Part shown: positions 12,354 through 21,789 of the stretch, in pieces
Position numbering within the stretch: position 1 is the first letter of the stretch
How the letters are laid out: every line of letters begins with the position of its first letter
Origin: Mycolicibacterium sp. 018/SC-01/001
Lineage (GTDB): Bacteria; Actinomycetota; Actinomycetes; Mycobacteriales; Mycobacteriaceae
Length of the DNA: 64,000 bases
NCBI RefSeq assembly: GCF_007096635.1
Contig: NZ_VKAA01000009.1
Span: forward strand, 62,001 to 126,000
Reading direction: 5' to 3'
Made by a program: the position numbers and the translations under genes
Notes under the pieces: generated by a model
Told to the model about the DNA's origin: nothing
Databases searched by the model: none
What the model saw: only the letters and a program-made list of their open reading frames with translations

Positions 12354-13168
12354 AACGCGTAGCGATGGTATTGCAGCGAAGTCCGCAGCGGCGGCACGGC
12401 CGCGACGAGCCGCTTGAGGGCGTGCATGCCGCGACCTGTGCGCGCGTAGGTGTCGGCGTCGAAAAAGTCTGTCGCCGCGAGCAATCGGATGTCGGGCAGC
12501 TTGTCGAGGATCTGCTGGGGGCTGTTGACCGCCCAGTACAGCACCGAGCCGGAGGTGCGCACCAGCGATTGGCTCTTCTGCGATTTGATGGCCAGCCAGT
12601 TGAAGAAGTCGATCTGCAGCTCGCCGGCGCCGAAGCGGTCGATGAACCGGCGCAGCAGCGCGATGCCCTCGTCCTCGGTCAGGTACATGCTGATGCCCTC
12701 GGCGATCAGCAGCGTCGGCCGGTCGGCGGGGATCTGCTCGAGCCACTGCGGTTCGGTGGCCGGAGTCGCGATCAGCTCGTAGTTCTCCCGGCTGGGATAG
12801 ATCTGTTCGCGCAGCGCGATCACCTGCGGGAAATCGACGTCGTACCACCGCACGTCGGGCCCCGGGTCGATACGGAACACGCGGCAGTCCAGACCGCAGC
12901 CCAGATGCACGACCGTGCACTCGGGGTGCGCGGCGATGAACTGGCGGACCCAGATGTCGTACTGCGCGGTGCGAACGGTGAACAGCGGCGCCCATTTCGG
13001 GGTGATCTCCAGCTCGCTCCAGTCGAAGTCGAGCTTACCGAGAGCGGCCTTGGCGAATCGGTCGCCGAGAATCGGCCGATCGAAGTCGGCGTCGAGCGCC
13101 TTGAGGTACAGCGTGGACAGCATCGTCTTCGCGGGACCGCTCAGATTGACCGCAACTTTGTCGTTCAC
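12344..13168 (-). CDS. Class I SAM-dependent methyltransferase (LCMT/Tcmp-like)
   Basis: 274 residues from the GTG at 13168 ([11 protein letters not shown]); an in-frame GTG at 13192 would add eight residues and neither has a clear ribosome site. The SAM-binding region reads [16 protein letters not shown] and is followed by the acidic [12 protein letters not shown], the pattern of the leucine carboxyl methyltransferase-like family that is abundant in mycobacteria. Substrate is unknown. It lies opposite papA5, where mas would sit in M. tuberculosis, and is divergent from the flavodoxin-like gene. A link to lipid O-methylation is possible but not shown. Confidence 0.82.
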   Translation of the reverse strand: MNDKVAVNLSGPAKTMLSTLYLKALDADFDRPILGDRFAKAALGKLDFDWSELEITPKWAPLFTVRTAQYDIWVRQFIAAHPECTVVHLGCGLDCRVFRIDPGPDVRWYDVDFPQVIALREQIYPSRENYELIATPATEPQWLEQIPADRPTLLIAEGISMYLTEDEGIALLRRFIDRFGAGELQIDFFNWLAIKSQKSQSLVRTSGSVLYWAVNSPQQILDKLPDIRLLAATDFFDADTYARTGRGMHALKRLVAAVPPLRTSLQYHRYAFGA

Positions 13169-13207
13169 GTGTGTGAGGCTATGCGCTCGCACCCCGGCGT
13201 GGCACGT

Positions 13208-13252
13208 CGGGTTGGGAAGTCTCGGGTTGGGAAGGCTGGGGTGGGGAAGGCT
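13208..13252. repeat. Three 15-bp tandem repeats before the flavodoxin-like gene
   Basis: Three consecutive units, CGGGTTGGGAAGTCT, CGGGTTGGGAAGGCT and GGGGTGGGGAAGGCT, fill the spacer between the divergent methyltransferase and flavodoxin-like genes. They end next to the ribosome-site-like GGAAAGG. They are purine-rich on the + strand and may be slippage-prone. Confidence 0.75.
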
Positions 13253-13262
13253 AGGAAAGGAT

Positions 13263-13946
13263 GTGCCCGAGTTGGCTGATTCACCGAAGGTGCTGCTGCT
13301 CTACTACAGCTACACCGGGCAGGCGAAGAAAGTGCTCGACGCCGCCGCCGACGTGTTCCGCGCGCGCGGTTACGAGGTGACCGAGGCGCCGATCGAGTTC
13401 ACCGACCCCCGGTACGCGGAGCGGTTCTCCCGCTTCCCGATGCGCCGGGTGTGGCCGGAGTTCCTCGGCATGCTGCCTGCACAGACGCTCAAGCGCACGG
13501 GCGACATCCGCACGCCCGACGCGGTGCGCACCGGTTCCTACGACCTGATCTGCATCGGGTCGCCGACGTGGTGGGACACCGTGTCGATGCCGCTGCGCAC
13601 GTTCCTGACGTCGCACGAGGCGCGACCGGTGTTGGACGGCAAGCGTTTTGCGGTGTTCGTGGTGTGCCGGCGCAAGTGGCGCAAGAACCTGGCCGGGGTC
13701 CGCAAGCTGGCCGAGAAGAAGGGCGGCCGCTACGTCGACGGCATCCACTTCACCTATCCCGGTGGGGAGCTGACCTCGATGCTGTCGCTGACCAGCTATC
13801 TCGGGTCGGGGGAGCACCGGGAGCGTTACCTGGGCCTGAAGATGCCCCCGACCAACATCAACGACGAACACCTCGAAGAGGCGCGGCGATTCGCCGATCG
13901 GGTCGCCGACAAGGTGTTCGGTCGGCAGTCCTCGGGGCAGCGGTAG
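13263..13946 (+). CDS. Flavodoxin-family protein
   Basis: 227 residues from the GTG at 13263, preceded by GGAAAGG; longer upstream reading is antisense to the methyltransferase. The N-terminal beta strand and phosphate-binding loop (VLLLYYSYTGQAKKV) and the later IGSPTWWDTVSMPLRTFL resemble FMN-binding flavodoxin/NADPH-dependent reductase folds. It probably binds FMN and carries electrons or reduces small molecules in the cytoplasm; the partner is unknown. It starts a co-directional run with the DUF2505 gene 2 bases downstream, the nitroreductase-like gene and a small hypothetical gene, which look like one operon. Confidence 0.8.
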   Translation: MPELADSPKVLLLYYSYTGQAKKVLDAAADVFRARGYEVTEAPIEFTDPRYAERFSRFPMRRVWPEFLGMLPAQTLKRTGDIRTPDAVRTGSYDLICIGSPTWWDTVSMPLRTFLTSHEARPVLDGKRFAVFVVCRRKWRKNLAGVRKLAEKKGGRYVDGIHFTYPGGELTSMLSLTSYLGSGEHRERYLGLKMPPTNINDEHLEEARRFADRVADKVFGRQSSGQR

Positions 13947-13948
13947 TC

Positions 13949-14458
13949 GTGGCCCGTCCATTCGACGTGAGCGCCGAGGCGAGCGCCGAGGTCGACGCCG
14001 TGTTCGCCGCGTTCGCCAGGAAGGACTACTGGCTGGCCCGGCTGGCCGCCTACGGCGGTGACTCGATGACGCTGGATTCGCTCACCGTCGCGCCCGACGG
14101 TTCCGTCGTCGTGCAGACCACGCAGGATCTGCGTCAGGACATGCTGCCCGGTCAGCTCGGCCGCATGCTGCCCGGTGACACGTCGATCACGCGACGCGAG
14201 TCGTGGCGGCGGGGCACCGATGCGGGGGAGGTGCATGGCGAGTTCCACATCACGGCGCGCGGTGTACCCAGTTCCGGCTCGGGAACGATGGTGCTGCAAG
14301 CGATCCCGGCGGGTTCCCGGCTGCGGGTCCGCGGCACGGTCGAGGTGAAGATCCCGCTGGTGGGTGGGCGCATCGAGAGCTACGTCGCCGATCTGATCGC
14401 CAAGGACGTGCCGCAGATGCAGCAGTTCACGGCGGACTGGATCGCGGGGGAGGCATAG
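13949..14458 (+). CDS. DUF2505-family protein
   Basis: 169 residues from the GTG at 13949, two bases after the flavodoxin stop. Length and pattern (N-terminal FDVSAEASAEVDAVFAAF, central DGSVVVQTTQDLRQDMLPGQL, C-terminal PLVGGRIESYVADLI) fit the actinobacterial DUF2505 family. That family is START/SRPBCC-like and of unknown function, so a hydrophobic ligand cavity is possible. There is no signal peptide or membrane segment. Operon context with two flavin-linked proteins is the only functional hint. Confidence 0.75.
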   Translation: MARPFDVSAEASAEVDAVFAAFARKDYWLARLAAYGGDSMTLDSLTVAPDGSVVVQTTQDLRQDMLPGQLGRMLPGDTSITRRESWRRGTDAGEVHGEFHITARGVPSSGSGTMVLQAIPAGSRLRVRGTVEVKIPLVGGRIESYVADLIAKDVPQMQQFTADWIAGEA

Positions 14459-14460
14459 CG

Positions 14461-15171
14461 GTGCCCGAACCGATTCCCAGCTCGGCCGACGCGCTGGCGC
14501 GGCTGGACATGCCGCTGGTCGAGGCGATGATGACCCAGCGGGCGATTCGGCGGGTACGCCCCGACCCGGTCGACGACGCGATCGTGCTCAAGTGCATCGA
14601 GCTCGCGTTGCGCGCACCGACGGGCGCGAACGGGCAGAACTGGGAGTTCGTGGTCGTCAAGGACCGCCGCGTCAAGAAGAAGCTGCAGCGGCGATACCGG
14701 TTGGCGTGGCGCGCTTTCCACCTCACCTCGATCCGCGACATCGCATCGTATGACGACGAGATGGCCAAGAGTGTCAAGGCCATCGAATGGCAGCTGGAGC
14801 ATTTCACCGAGATCCCGGTGCTGGTGATCGCATGCCTGAAGCTGGGAGCGCGGGAGGGCAAGGTGCCGTTCGTCCCGATGCCCCACTCGGCGGCGTCGTC
14901 GTTCTTCGGCTCGATCTATCCCAGCATCCAGAATCTGCTGCTGGCGGCGCGGTCGATGGGACTGGGTGCCTCGCTGATCACGCTGCCCCTGTGGAATCTC
15001 ACGTCGGCCCGCCGGATCCTCGGGCTGCCGATGGACGTCACACCGTGCGCGGTCGTGCCGCTGGGTTGGCCCAAGGGCCGCTACGGTCCGACCACACGCA
15101 GACCGGTGGACGAGGTCGTACACCTCGACCGCTACGGCAACCGGGCGTGGTTCGGTCCGCGCTCGACATGA
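14461..15171 (+). CDS. Nitroreductase-family flavoprotein
   Basis: 236 residues from the GTG at 14461, two bases after the previous stop. The N-terminal MMTQRAIRRVRPDPVDDAIVLKCIELALRAPTGANGQNWEFVVV is the FMN-binding signature of the nitroreductase superfamily. The C-terminal AARSMGLGASLITLPLWN and VVPLGWPKGRYGPTTRRP match the dimer-interface part of the fold. It likely uses FMN and a nicotinamide (or F420) donor to reduce small molecules. Its stop overlaps the next start (ATGA). Confidence 0.86.
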   Translation: MPEPIPSSADALARLDMPLVEAMMTQRAIRRVRPDPVDDAIVLKCIELALRAPTGANGQNWEFVVVKDRRVKKKLQRRYRLAWRAFHLTSIRDIASYDDEMAKSVKAIEWQLEHFTEIPVLVIACLKLGAREGKVPFVPMPHSAASSFFGSIYPSIQNLLLAARSMGLGASLITLPLWNLTSARRILGLPMDVTPCAVVPLGWPKGRYGPTTRRPVDEVVHLDRYGNRAWFGPRST

Positions 15172-15476
15172 CGGCGGCCGTGCGATTCGTCCGGCGCACG
15201 GACGGCCTGAGCTACGAGTTCGTCCGCGACGGGCAGGCCGACTCCTACCCCTGTTACCGCCGCCTCGACGCCGATCTCTGGTGCCGGCGACTTCCCGACT
15301 TCGGGTGGGTGGTGTGCGACGAGACCGCCGCGGTGTCGGGTCGCCCGTTCGGTGACGCCGGCTGGGGCGACCTGCCGCCCGAGGGCGTCTGGGTGAGCTA
15401 CCGGGGTGATCGGTCCTATGTCTACGACCTGGCCCATGTCGATGGTCACCGGGCACCGAGTCACGAATCGGGTTGA
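15168..15476 (+). CDS. Small hypothetical protein
   Basis: 102 residues from an ATG that overlaps the nitroreductase stop by 4 bases, which supports it as a real gene. The product is rich in Trp, Tyr, Asp and Arg (for example YPCYRRLDADLWCRRLPDFGWVVCDE) and has three cysteines but no signal peptide, membrane segment or motif I recognise. It ends the presumed operon, 37 bases from the end of the convergent LysE-type gene. Confidence 0.6.
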   Translation: MTAAVRFVRRTDGLSYEFVRDGQADSYPCYRRLDADLWCRRLPDFGWVVCDETAAVSGRPFGDAGWGDLPPEGVWVSYRGDRSYVYDLAHVDGHRAPSHESG

Positions 15477-15513
15477 GAATCGGGCCTGTCAGCAAGGCAC
15501 CGATGCGTGCAGC

Positions 15514-16155
15514 TCAGGCAGCCCTGTTGCTCGTCACCGCGAGTACGCCGGCCAGCCCGATCATCATGGTGCCACCGGCAGCCCGTAGCGCCGCCAGGCG
15601 CCTACCCGAGGTGGCGAACCAGACGCGTGCAGTTCCCGCGGCCAGGGCCCACACGCTGTCGCACGCGAGGGCGATCAGCGTGAACAGGACACCAAGAACC
15701 ATCATCTGGGTCGCGACGGCGCCGGCATGGACGTCGACGAACTGGGGCAGCACAGCGACGAAGAACACGATCGTCTTGGGATTGGTCACCCCGACGACGA
15801 AACCCTGACGGAGGCAGTCCCACGACGACGACGCCGAGCCCTCACCCGCGGTGATCGCTTCGCGGTCAGCCCGGCCCCTGATCGCCTGCACGCCGAGGTA
15901 CACCAGATACGCGGCGCCGGCGAGCTTGATCATCGTGAAGAGCAGGATCGACTGCGCCACCACGGTTCCCACGCCGAGCGCGACGGCAGCGACCAACGGA
16001 AGAGCCCCGAGCTCGTTGCCCAGCACACTCGACAATCCGGCCCGCCGCCCGCAGGAGAGCGAACGGCCGATGACGAACAGCACGCTCGGCCCCGGAATGG
16101 CGATGATGACGACCGACGCGACGGCGAACGCGGCGAGCGCTTCCCACGATGGCAT
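15514..16155 (-). CDS. LysE/RhtB-family amino-acid exporter
   Basis: 213 residues from the ATG at 16155; an extension to 16179 would add an unhydrophobic MTRGYGSA. About six membrane segments are visible. The N-terminal AIPGPSVLFVIGRSLSCGRRAGL is the LysE/RhtB signature (PGP motif), and GFVVGVTNPKTIVFFVAVLPQFVD is the second conserved block. Such proteins export amino acids or related metabolites through the inner membrane. No LysG-type regulator is next to it. Substrate cannot be told from sequence. Confidence 0.9.
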   Translation of the reverse strand: MPSWEALAAFAVASVVIIAIPGPSVLFVIGRSLSCGRRAGLSSVLGNELGALPLVAAVALGVGTVVAQSILLFTMIKLAGAAYLVYLGVQAIRGRADREAITAGEGSASSSWDCLRQGFVVGVTNPKTIVFFVAVLPQFVDVHAGAVATQMMVLGVLFTLIALACDSVWALAAGTARVWFATSGRRLAALRAAGGTMMIGLAGVLAVTSNRAA

Positions 16156-16233
16156 CGCCGAACCGTAGCCGCGCGTCACGCCGCATGCATCCGAATTTCC
16201 GGTCGGGGCTCCCTGGCGTGCGGGCCCCTCGTC

Positions 16234-17499
16234 CTACTCGGTGCCGCCGGTGTCCTTCTTGGCCGTCTTGGCCGAGGATGCGTCCGATTTCTCGGCACGG
16301 TCGCTGCTGCGCGCCGCGGCGCGCTCGGTGGCTTTCTGGGTGGCCTTCTCGGTCGCCTTGTCGCTGGCCGCCTCGAACTTCTTCTGCAGCGAAGCGACAG
16401 TGTCCTTCACGCTGAACGTGCCCGCACGAGGCTTGGTGGCGGACTTGCCGCCGGTGGACGAGTCCGCGTCGTCGCCGGCCTTGTCCGCGGATTCTTCTGT
16501 CGCGTCAGGGGTTTCGGTCGTCTCGGGAGACGGCCCCTCGTCCACGGACTTCTTCGTGGTGTCGACCACCGACTCGGAGGTGACCGCGGGCTTGGCCGGG
16601 GCGGCCTGCTGCGGCGTCGCGACGTCTGTCTTTTCGACCTTCCCCGCGTCCAGGTTGGCCAGGATGGTGGGCGTGGCCTCCGGAGCACCGCCGGGCCAGC
16701 CCGTCGGGTTGGCCGGGTAGTCCTTGTCCTCGACGACGGGATTCGCCGGCTTCGGGATGAACAGCTTGACGAACGTCTCGATCTCGCGGACGGCCAGCCA
16801 GTCCGGCACGTGTCCGGTGACCTGCAGTGCCGCAGCGAGATTGGCGCTGGCGGTGACGAAGTCGTACATCGTGACGGGCTTGAACGCCTCGGGCTCACCG
16901 GTGAAGTAGTCGGCGACGGACTTGATCACTGCGAACCGATCCAGCTTGACGGTCTGCTCGGACCACTCGGTCGGCTTGCCGTCGACCGGGTTGATCACGA
17001 CCGGGAAGGTGTAGCCCTCGGGGGAGTAGAACTTCCACATCGGCACCGTGAACATCGATTTGAGCATGCCGATCGGGTCCGGGCACTCGAACGCGCAGCC
17101 CGCGTACATCGGCAGATTCGCCGCTGCCCACCAGTTCATCTGCTCGCCGAGCGGCGCGGCCAGCGCCGGGAACGGCACCAGCATGTCGATGAAGCCTTTG
17201 AGCATGTCCGGATTCGCCGGGTCCCAGCCCCACACGTTGTTGGGCTGCGACACTTCCCAGCTGCCGCTGGCCGCCATCGCGTCGGCGAAGTGCTGGATGC
17301 CGAACACCATGTTGGCCGGGGTGTTGAGGACCGCCATGAAGGCGTTGGCCGGGATGTTGGCCACGGAGCCGGTCAGTGCGACGTCGGCGTCGCGAACGAG
17401 CGTGGTGTGCGGGGTGGGGGTGACCGGGCTGACGGCGATCAGGCTGGCGCCCACCAGCGCCACGCCCGCGGTGGCGTACGGCCGCAAAGCTGTGTGCAT
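16234..17499 (-). CDS. Secreted GjpA-like protein with polar tail (paralogue 1)
   Basis: 421 residues from the ATG at 17499, which has AAGGA just upstream. The N-terminus (MHTALRPYATAGVALVGASLIAVSP) is a signal sequence. Residues up to about 250 form a Trp/Pro/Asn-rich domain with GSWEVSQPNNVWGWDPANPDMLKGFIDMLVPFP and FECPDPIGML, shared with the gene at 20230. This pattern resembles mycobacterial proteins annotated as outer-membrane porin GjpA, after the Gordonia porin; a channel function is not shown. The last roughly 130 residues are a Lys/Ala/Thr/Glu-rich disordered tail (KATEKATQKATERAAARSS). Confidence 0.75.
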   Translation of the reverse strand: MHTALRPYATAGVALVGASLIAVSPVTPTPHTTLVRDADVALTGSVANIPANAFMAVLNTPANMVFGIQHFADAMAASGSWEVSQPNNVWGWDPANPDMLKGFIDMLVPFPALAAPLGEQMNWWAAANLPMYAGCAFECPDPIGMLKSMFTVPMWKFYSPEGYTFPVVINPVDGKPTEWSEQTVKLDRFAVIKSVADYFTGEPEAFKPVTMYDFVTASANLAAALQVTGHVPDWLAVREIETFVKLFIPKPANPVVEDKDYPANPTGWPGGAPEATPTILANLDAGKVEKTDVATPQQAAPAKPAVTSESVVDTTKKSVDEGPSPETTETPDATEESADKAGDDADSSTGGKSATKPRAGTFSVKDTVASLQKKFEAASDKATEKATQKATERAAARSSDRAEKSDASSAKTAKKDTGGTE

Positions 17500-17843
17500 C
17501 GAGAATCCTTCTGTGGTCGAGATGACGTGCCGGCAGCTGGAGTCCGCTCCCCGTACTCGGCGGACGACCGTGGCCGTAGCAAAGCAACCATAGACGGTGC
17601 AGCGGCCACTGTGGGCAAAGACCCGCCAATTCGTTCTCACGGGGTCGCGTCACACCGCGAAGCGCGCCGGGAAGCCGCTGACCTCGGTCGCAGGCGGATG
17701 GGAATTGACTTGCCAGCAAATTAACCTGGTGATTCGCAGGTGCCGGGCACGTCATGGCACCGCTGCGGGTTTCGGTAACGAAACCGGGGCCTGAGACGAT
17801 GCAGCTAACTCGCTGTCCACCCGTGATCCGCGGGGCGGTGAGA
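17500..17843. other. Intergenic spacer with a 7-bp inverted repeat
   Basis: This 344-base stretch between two minus-strand genes has no plausible gene. It must hold the promoter of the GjpA-like gene, and the part next to 17844 may hold a terminator for the luciferase-like gene. At 17768-17785 there is GGTTTCG-GTAA-CGAAACC, a perfect 7-bp inverted repeat; it lacks a T-run and could be an operator or a short hairpin. Confidence 0.5.
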
Positions 17844-19025
17844 TCAGAGCTTCTTGAGGCCCCGCAGCACGGTCCCGAACGGCCCGCTGGCCGCGACCGC
17901 TTTGCGCAACCTCGGATTCAGCTGGCTCGCGTTGAGCACCAGCAGGTAGCGCAACCCGTGATCGCGCCACTGCGCGATCTGCTCCAGTACCTCGCCGGCC
18001 GTACCGGAGAACGTGATCTCCCGCATCAGCGACGGGGGCACCGCCTTCGTGTAGGCCAGCGCACTCTCGTAATCGATCGTCTGGGGGACCAGATCCTGCA
18101 CGCCGGAGAAGTCGGCCCCCAGCGGGTGGACGGCGCCGTGCCGGGCCCACACCTCGGCCGGCGCCGCCAGCGCCGACGATTTCAGGATCACCCCGTCCAG
18201 GGCCTCGTCCACGTCGTCGCGGGTGCGGCCCACCACGACCGCACGATTCAGCGCGGGGACGATCTCGGCCGGGTCGCGACCTGCATCCGACGCGACGTCG
18301 CGGACGGTGGCGAGCGAGCGCGCGTAGTCGGCCGGGCGGGAGATCGTGAACGGCACCCAGCCGTCGGCGTGCCTGCCGGTGATGCGCAGCATCCGCGGGC
18401 CCTGGGCGGCCACCCACATCTCCGGCCAGGTGCCGCGGTAGGGCGGCAGGTCGAACACGGCGTTGTGCAGCGGGAAGAACTCCGAATCCCGGGTGATCGG
18501 CTCGCCGCCGGAGTTCCACAGCGCGCGGATCGTCGCCACGGCCTCCTCGAAGCGGGCCACCGGCTTCTCCCACGGCACGCCGTAGGGTTCGTTGCCCTCC
18601 CGCTCGCCGACGCCGATGCCGAGCATGGCCCGGCCCTTGGTCAGCAGGTGAAGGGTTGCCGCGGCCTGCGCGGTGACCGCGGGGTTGCGCCTGCTCGCGT
18701 CGGTCACGCAGACTCCGAGCCGCAACCGGGTCAGCCGGTTGCGCGCCGCGAGGTGGCCCAGCATCGTCCAGGGCTCCAGGATCGCGTCGACCTTCGGCAC
18801 CAGCTTGGCCCCGACGCCGAGATGTTCCGGGGTGGCCAGCGAGCGGGGGATGAGCGAGTTCAGGTGATCGCCCACCCACAGCGAGTCGCCGCCGTTGAGC
18901 GCGACGGTGGCACCGGCGAACCGGGTGGCAGCAGTCGGCGAGAACCGCGTGTTGACGATCCCGTCGAGCAGCCCGAATCGCAGCCCGCCGGTGGATGTTC
19001 CGCCTCGTCGGGCGCTCGACCTCAT
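17844..19025 (-). CDS. Luciferase-like (LLM) flavin/F420-dependent oxidoreductase
   Basis: 393 residues from the ATG at 19025; the longer frame runs into the divergent hydrolase promoter. The TIM-barrel LLM pattern is clear: [16 protein letters not shown] near the N-terminus, [52 protein letters not shown] centrally, and [27 protein letters not shown] later. Many mycobacterial members use coenzyme F420, but the cofactor cannot be assigned here. It is divergent from an alpha/beta hydrolase with only 74 bases between the starts. Confidence 0.88.
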   Translation of the reverse strand: MRSSARRGGTSTGGLRFGLLDGIVNTRFSPTAATRFAGATVALNGGDSLWVGDHLNSLIPRSLATPEHLGVGAKLVPKVDAILEPWTMLGHLAARNRLTRLRLGVCVTDASRRNPAVTAQAAATLHLLTKGRAMLGIGVGEREGNEPYGVPWEKPVARFEEAVATIRALWNSGGEPITRDSEFFPLHNAVFDLPPYRGTWPEMWVAAQGPRMLRITGRHADGWVPFTISRPADYARSLATVRDVASDAGRDPAEIVPALNRAVVVGRTRDDVDEALDGVILKSSALAAPAEVWARHGAVHPLGADFSGVQDLVPQTIDYESALAYTKAVPPSLMREITFSGTAGEVLEQIAQWRDHGLRYLLVLNASQLNPRLRKAVAASGPFGTVLRGLKKL

Positions 19026-19046
19026 AGCTGAAACCGTACTATCAGG

Positions 19047-19079
19047 TGCGCTGCCCACCCGCTCATGCGCTGCCCACCC
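19047..19079. repeat. 14-bp direct repeat in a divergent promoter
   Basis: TGCGCTGCCCACCC occurs perfectly at 19047-19060 and 19066-19079, a 19-base period, in the short spacer between the divergent LLM and hydrolase genes. Two same-face copies in a divergent promoter suggest a binding site for a regulator, though chance duplication is possible. Confidence 0.6.
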
Positions 19080-19099
19080 ACCCGAAACCGAGGAGACCA

Positions 19100-19882
19100 T
19101 TGCTCGAGGTTGTCGACCGGGGGCAGGCCAGCGCCGCCCATCCGGCCCCGCTGCTGTTCGTGCACGGCGCCTGGCATGCGGCGTGGTGCTGGGACGAGCA
19201 CTTCCTGGGCTGGTTCGCCGACCGCGGGTATCGCGCGCTGGCACTGAGCCTGCGCGGACACGGCGGGAGCGGGATCGACAAACCCCTCAACGACTGCACC
19301 TTCGCCGATTACGAGGCCGATGTCGCGACGGTCGCCGCCACGCTCGAGACCGCCCCGGTGCTGATCGGGCATTCCATGGGCGGTTTCGTCGTGCAGAAAC
19401 ATCTTGAGTCACACGAGGCGCCGGCCGCGGTGCTGATGGCGTCGATGCCGCCGGAGGGTTACCTGCGGTCGGGCCTGCGCTGGCTGCGCCGGCACCCCTG
19501 GCACTTCGCGAAGATGTCTGTGACACGTAAGACACTGCCCTACGTCAGCACCCCTGAACTCGCGCGGGAGCGGTTCTTCTCCCCGCACACGCCCGACGAC
19601 CTGGTGTTGCGGTCCATCGCCCGACTGGGCGAGGAGAGTGCCCGCTCCGGCACCGACGGGATCGTCCACCGGCCGCACCCTGCGCGGATCCGCACGCCGA
19701 TGCTGGTGCTGGGCGCCGATGACGACGGCGCAGTCACCCGGGCCGAGGTCGAGGCGACCGCGCGGGCCTACCGTACCGAGCCCGAATTCTTTCCCCGGAT
19801 GGGGCACAACATGATGCTGGAGATCGGCTGGGAGGCGGTCGCTGCCCGCATCGACGCCTGGTTGACCGGCCGAAGGCTCTAG
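19100..19882 (+). CDS. Alpha/beta hydrolase
   Basis: 260 residues if the TTG at 19100 is used, preceded at 4 bases by AGGAG; an upstream in-frame start at 19046 lies in the direct-repeat region. The fold is canonical: oxyanion-loop [23 protein letters not shown], nucleophile elbow GHSMGG, acid-region [18 protein letters not shown] and catalytic His in [11 protein letters not shown]. No secretion signal is seen, so a cytoplasmic esterase, lipase or C-C hydrolase is likely. Substrate is unknown. Confidence 0.87.
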   Translation: MLEVVDRGQASAAHPAPLLFVHGAWHAAWCWDEHFLGWFADRGYRALALSLRGHGGSGIDKPLNDCTFADYEADVATVAATLETAPVLIGHSMGGFVVQKHLESHEAPAAVLMASMPPEGYLRSGLRWLRRHPWHFAKMSVTRKTLPYVSTPELARERFFSPHTPDDLVLRSIARLGEESARSGTDGIVHRPHPARIRTPMLVLGADDDGAVTRAEVEATARAYRTEPEFFPRMGHNMMLEIGWEAVAARIDAWLTGRRL

Positions 19883-20229
19883 CACCGGTCCGCGATACCC
19901 GCCCGGCAAAGCCTCGGCACGGTCACGACACACAGGTGTCTTTGCGCTTTCACATTGCTGACGGGGGTTGGCGAGCCACCGATATTGACGCGCTCGACAG
20001 GCGCAAAGCCTGGTCAGCCAGGGCATTTCGTCGTCACAGCGCGCGCACAGCGAATCAGCCGCCGAATGCGCCAGGCACGCGGATCGGTGACATGTTCGCG
20101 GATGCGTGTGACGGCGTAGCAATTGCGCGTTCGCTGGACACCTGCATCACACTTCGGTACTGTCATCGTGATCTCGTCGTGACCCGTTACGCGAGAGCGC
20201 CCAGCACGTCCGACGAGAGGGATGCACAG
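19883..20229. other. Intergenic spacer, probable promoter of the GjpA-like gene
   Basis: This stretch of 347 bases lies between two co-directional genes. No start codon with a ribosome site opens a recognisable protein. It must contain the promoter and leader for the secreted protein at 20230; no clear -10/-35 pair or operator could be named with confidence. Confidence 0.4.
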
Positions 20230-21756
20230 ATGCAATCAGCGTTGCGACCGTACGTCACGACAGGCGTTGCGCTTGTCGGGGCATCGTTGATCGCGGCGGG
20301 GTCGGTATTGCCGGTCGAGGCGGCGGTCAGCGCCGCTCAGGAGCGCACGATCTCGTCGATGGACGTCGGCCTGACGGCCGCGTCGACGGCCCTGGCGCCC
20401 GGCCAGTCCTACGCCAACATCCTGCCGAACCTGATCAATGCGGTGCTGAGCGTCCCGCAGGCCGAGATCGACGGCATCAACCGCTTCTCCGCGGCCATGG
20501 AGGAGAGCCGGAGCTGGTGGGTCTACAGCAAGTACAACGTCCTCGGGTGGGATCCGCCGAACGAGGAGATGACCAAGGGCTTCGTGGACATGCTCCTGCC
20601 CTTCAAGCCGTATTCGACGCAGGCGGGTATCCAGACGTTCTACTGGTTCGCCGCGAACTTCCCGATGGATGCGGGCTGCTCCGGCTTCCCGCCGTGCCCG
20701 GATCCGGGAAGCATCCTGAGCCACATGTTCACGGTGGCGCCGTGGGAGTTCTACCTGGGCAACGGCTACACGTTCCCGGCGGTGATCAACCCGATCAGCG
20801 ACGAGGAGACCTACTGGGGCCAGGAGCTCGGGCAGACGGGCGACCCGACGAACTGGTCGGGCACGACCGTGAAGCTCGATCCCAACGCCGGCTGGGAAGC
20901 CACGTGGAACTACCTGCTCGATACCCCGGAACCGGTCGATTTCCCCACCGGCAAGGAGATCTGGGACACCACGGTACGGCTGACGTCGGCGCTGTGGAAG
21001 AGCTGGTACCCCTTCGTGCCGCAGAGCACGTTGTGGAACCCGCAGATGTCCATCTCGGCCTACCTGTGGCGGCCGTTCGCCAGGGTGCTGTGCGCGGATT
21101 GCAACAAGGCTGATCCGTTCATGCCGGTGGATTGGAAGCCGGGCGACGACATCCCGCCGAACAGCTACGTTCCGCTGAAGTACAAGAAGGACTACGACGA
21201 GAACGGCCATTGGATCGGACCCACGCCGACCGAGGACGAGACCTCGACGTCGGTGGGTACCGCGTTGCTCGCAGCCAAGACCACGCCCGAGGTCACGGCC
21301 GCCGTCGAGGATCCCGCAAAGGACACCTCCGACACGGTCAAGCCGGCCAAGAAGAACGATTTCCTGGCCACCGCGATCCAGAACCTGACCGACAAGTTCA
21401 ACCAGGGCAAGACCGACGCGGCCGATGGCACGGACGCGGGCAAGGGTGAGGTCGGTCAGACCCCGGCTCCCGAGGTCACCCCGGTTGCCGACAAGACCGA
21501 CACCGCTTCGTCCGGCGATGACGCGAAGCCCACCAAGAAGTGGACGTTCGGCAAGAACCGCAAGGACGACACCGACACGTCGTCGGCTGACACGTCGAAG
21601 GCCGACACGCCCAAAGCCGATGCGGCGGGCTCGAAGTCGTCCGACGACGCCAAGCCGGCCAAGAAGGCGCCGAAGTTCGGCAAGCGTGACTCCGGTGGCG
21701 ACGGCGCAGGCGCCAAGGCGGGTGCGGCCAAGTCCGATGGTGGTGACAGCAAGTAG
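20230..21756 (+). CDS. Secreted GjpA-like protein with polar tail (paralogue 2)
   Basis: 508 residues from the ATG at 20230, with GAGAGGGATG upstream. The signal sequence MQSALRPYVTTGVALVGASLIAAGSV is nearly the same as that of the protein at 16234-17499, and the domain follows it closely (YSKYNVLGWDPPNEEMTKGFVDMLLPF, FPPCPDPGSILSHMFTVAPWEFYLGNGYTFPAVINP). The last roughly 130 residues are a Lys/Asp/Ala/Thr-rich tail with repeated AKKAPKFGKRDS-like and DTSKADTPKAD pieces. It resembles GjpA-annotated proteins; porin activity is unproven. It precedes the FAD monooxygenase gene by 33 bases. Confidence 0.75.
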   Translation: MQSALRPYVTTGVALVGASLIAAGSVLPVEAAVSAAQERTISSMDVGLTAASTALAPGQSYANILPNLINAVLSVPQAEIDGINRFSAAMEESRSWWVYSKYNVLGWDPPNEEMTKGFVDMLLPFKPYSTQAGIQTFYWFAANFPMDAGCSGFPPCPDPGSILSHMFTVAPWEFYLGNGYTFPAVINPISDEETYWGQELGQTGDPTNWSGTTVKLDPNAGWEATWNYLLDTPEPVDFPTGKEIWDTTVRLTSALWKSWYPFVPQSTLWNPQMSISAYLWRPFARVLCADCNKADPFMPVDWKPGDDIPPNSYVPLKYKKDYDENGHWIGPTPTEDETSTSVGTALLAAKTTPEVTAAVEDPAKDTSDTVKPAKKNDFLATAIQNLTDKFNQGKTDAADGTDAGKGEVGQTPAPEVTPVADKTDTASSGDDAKPTKKWTFGKNRKDDTDTSSADTSKADTPKADAAGSKSSDDAKPAKKAPKFGKRDSGGDGAGAKAGAAKSDGGDSK

Positions 21757-21789
21757 GAGCGGGACTGCGATCGCCCGTACTATCGCCAC

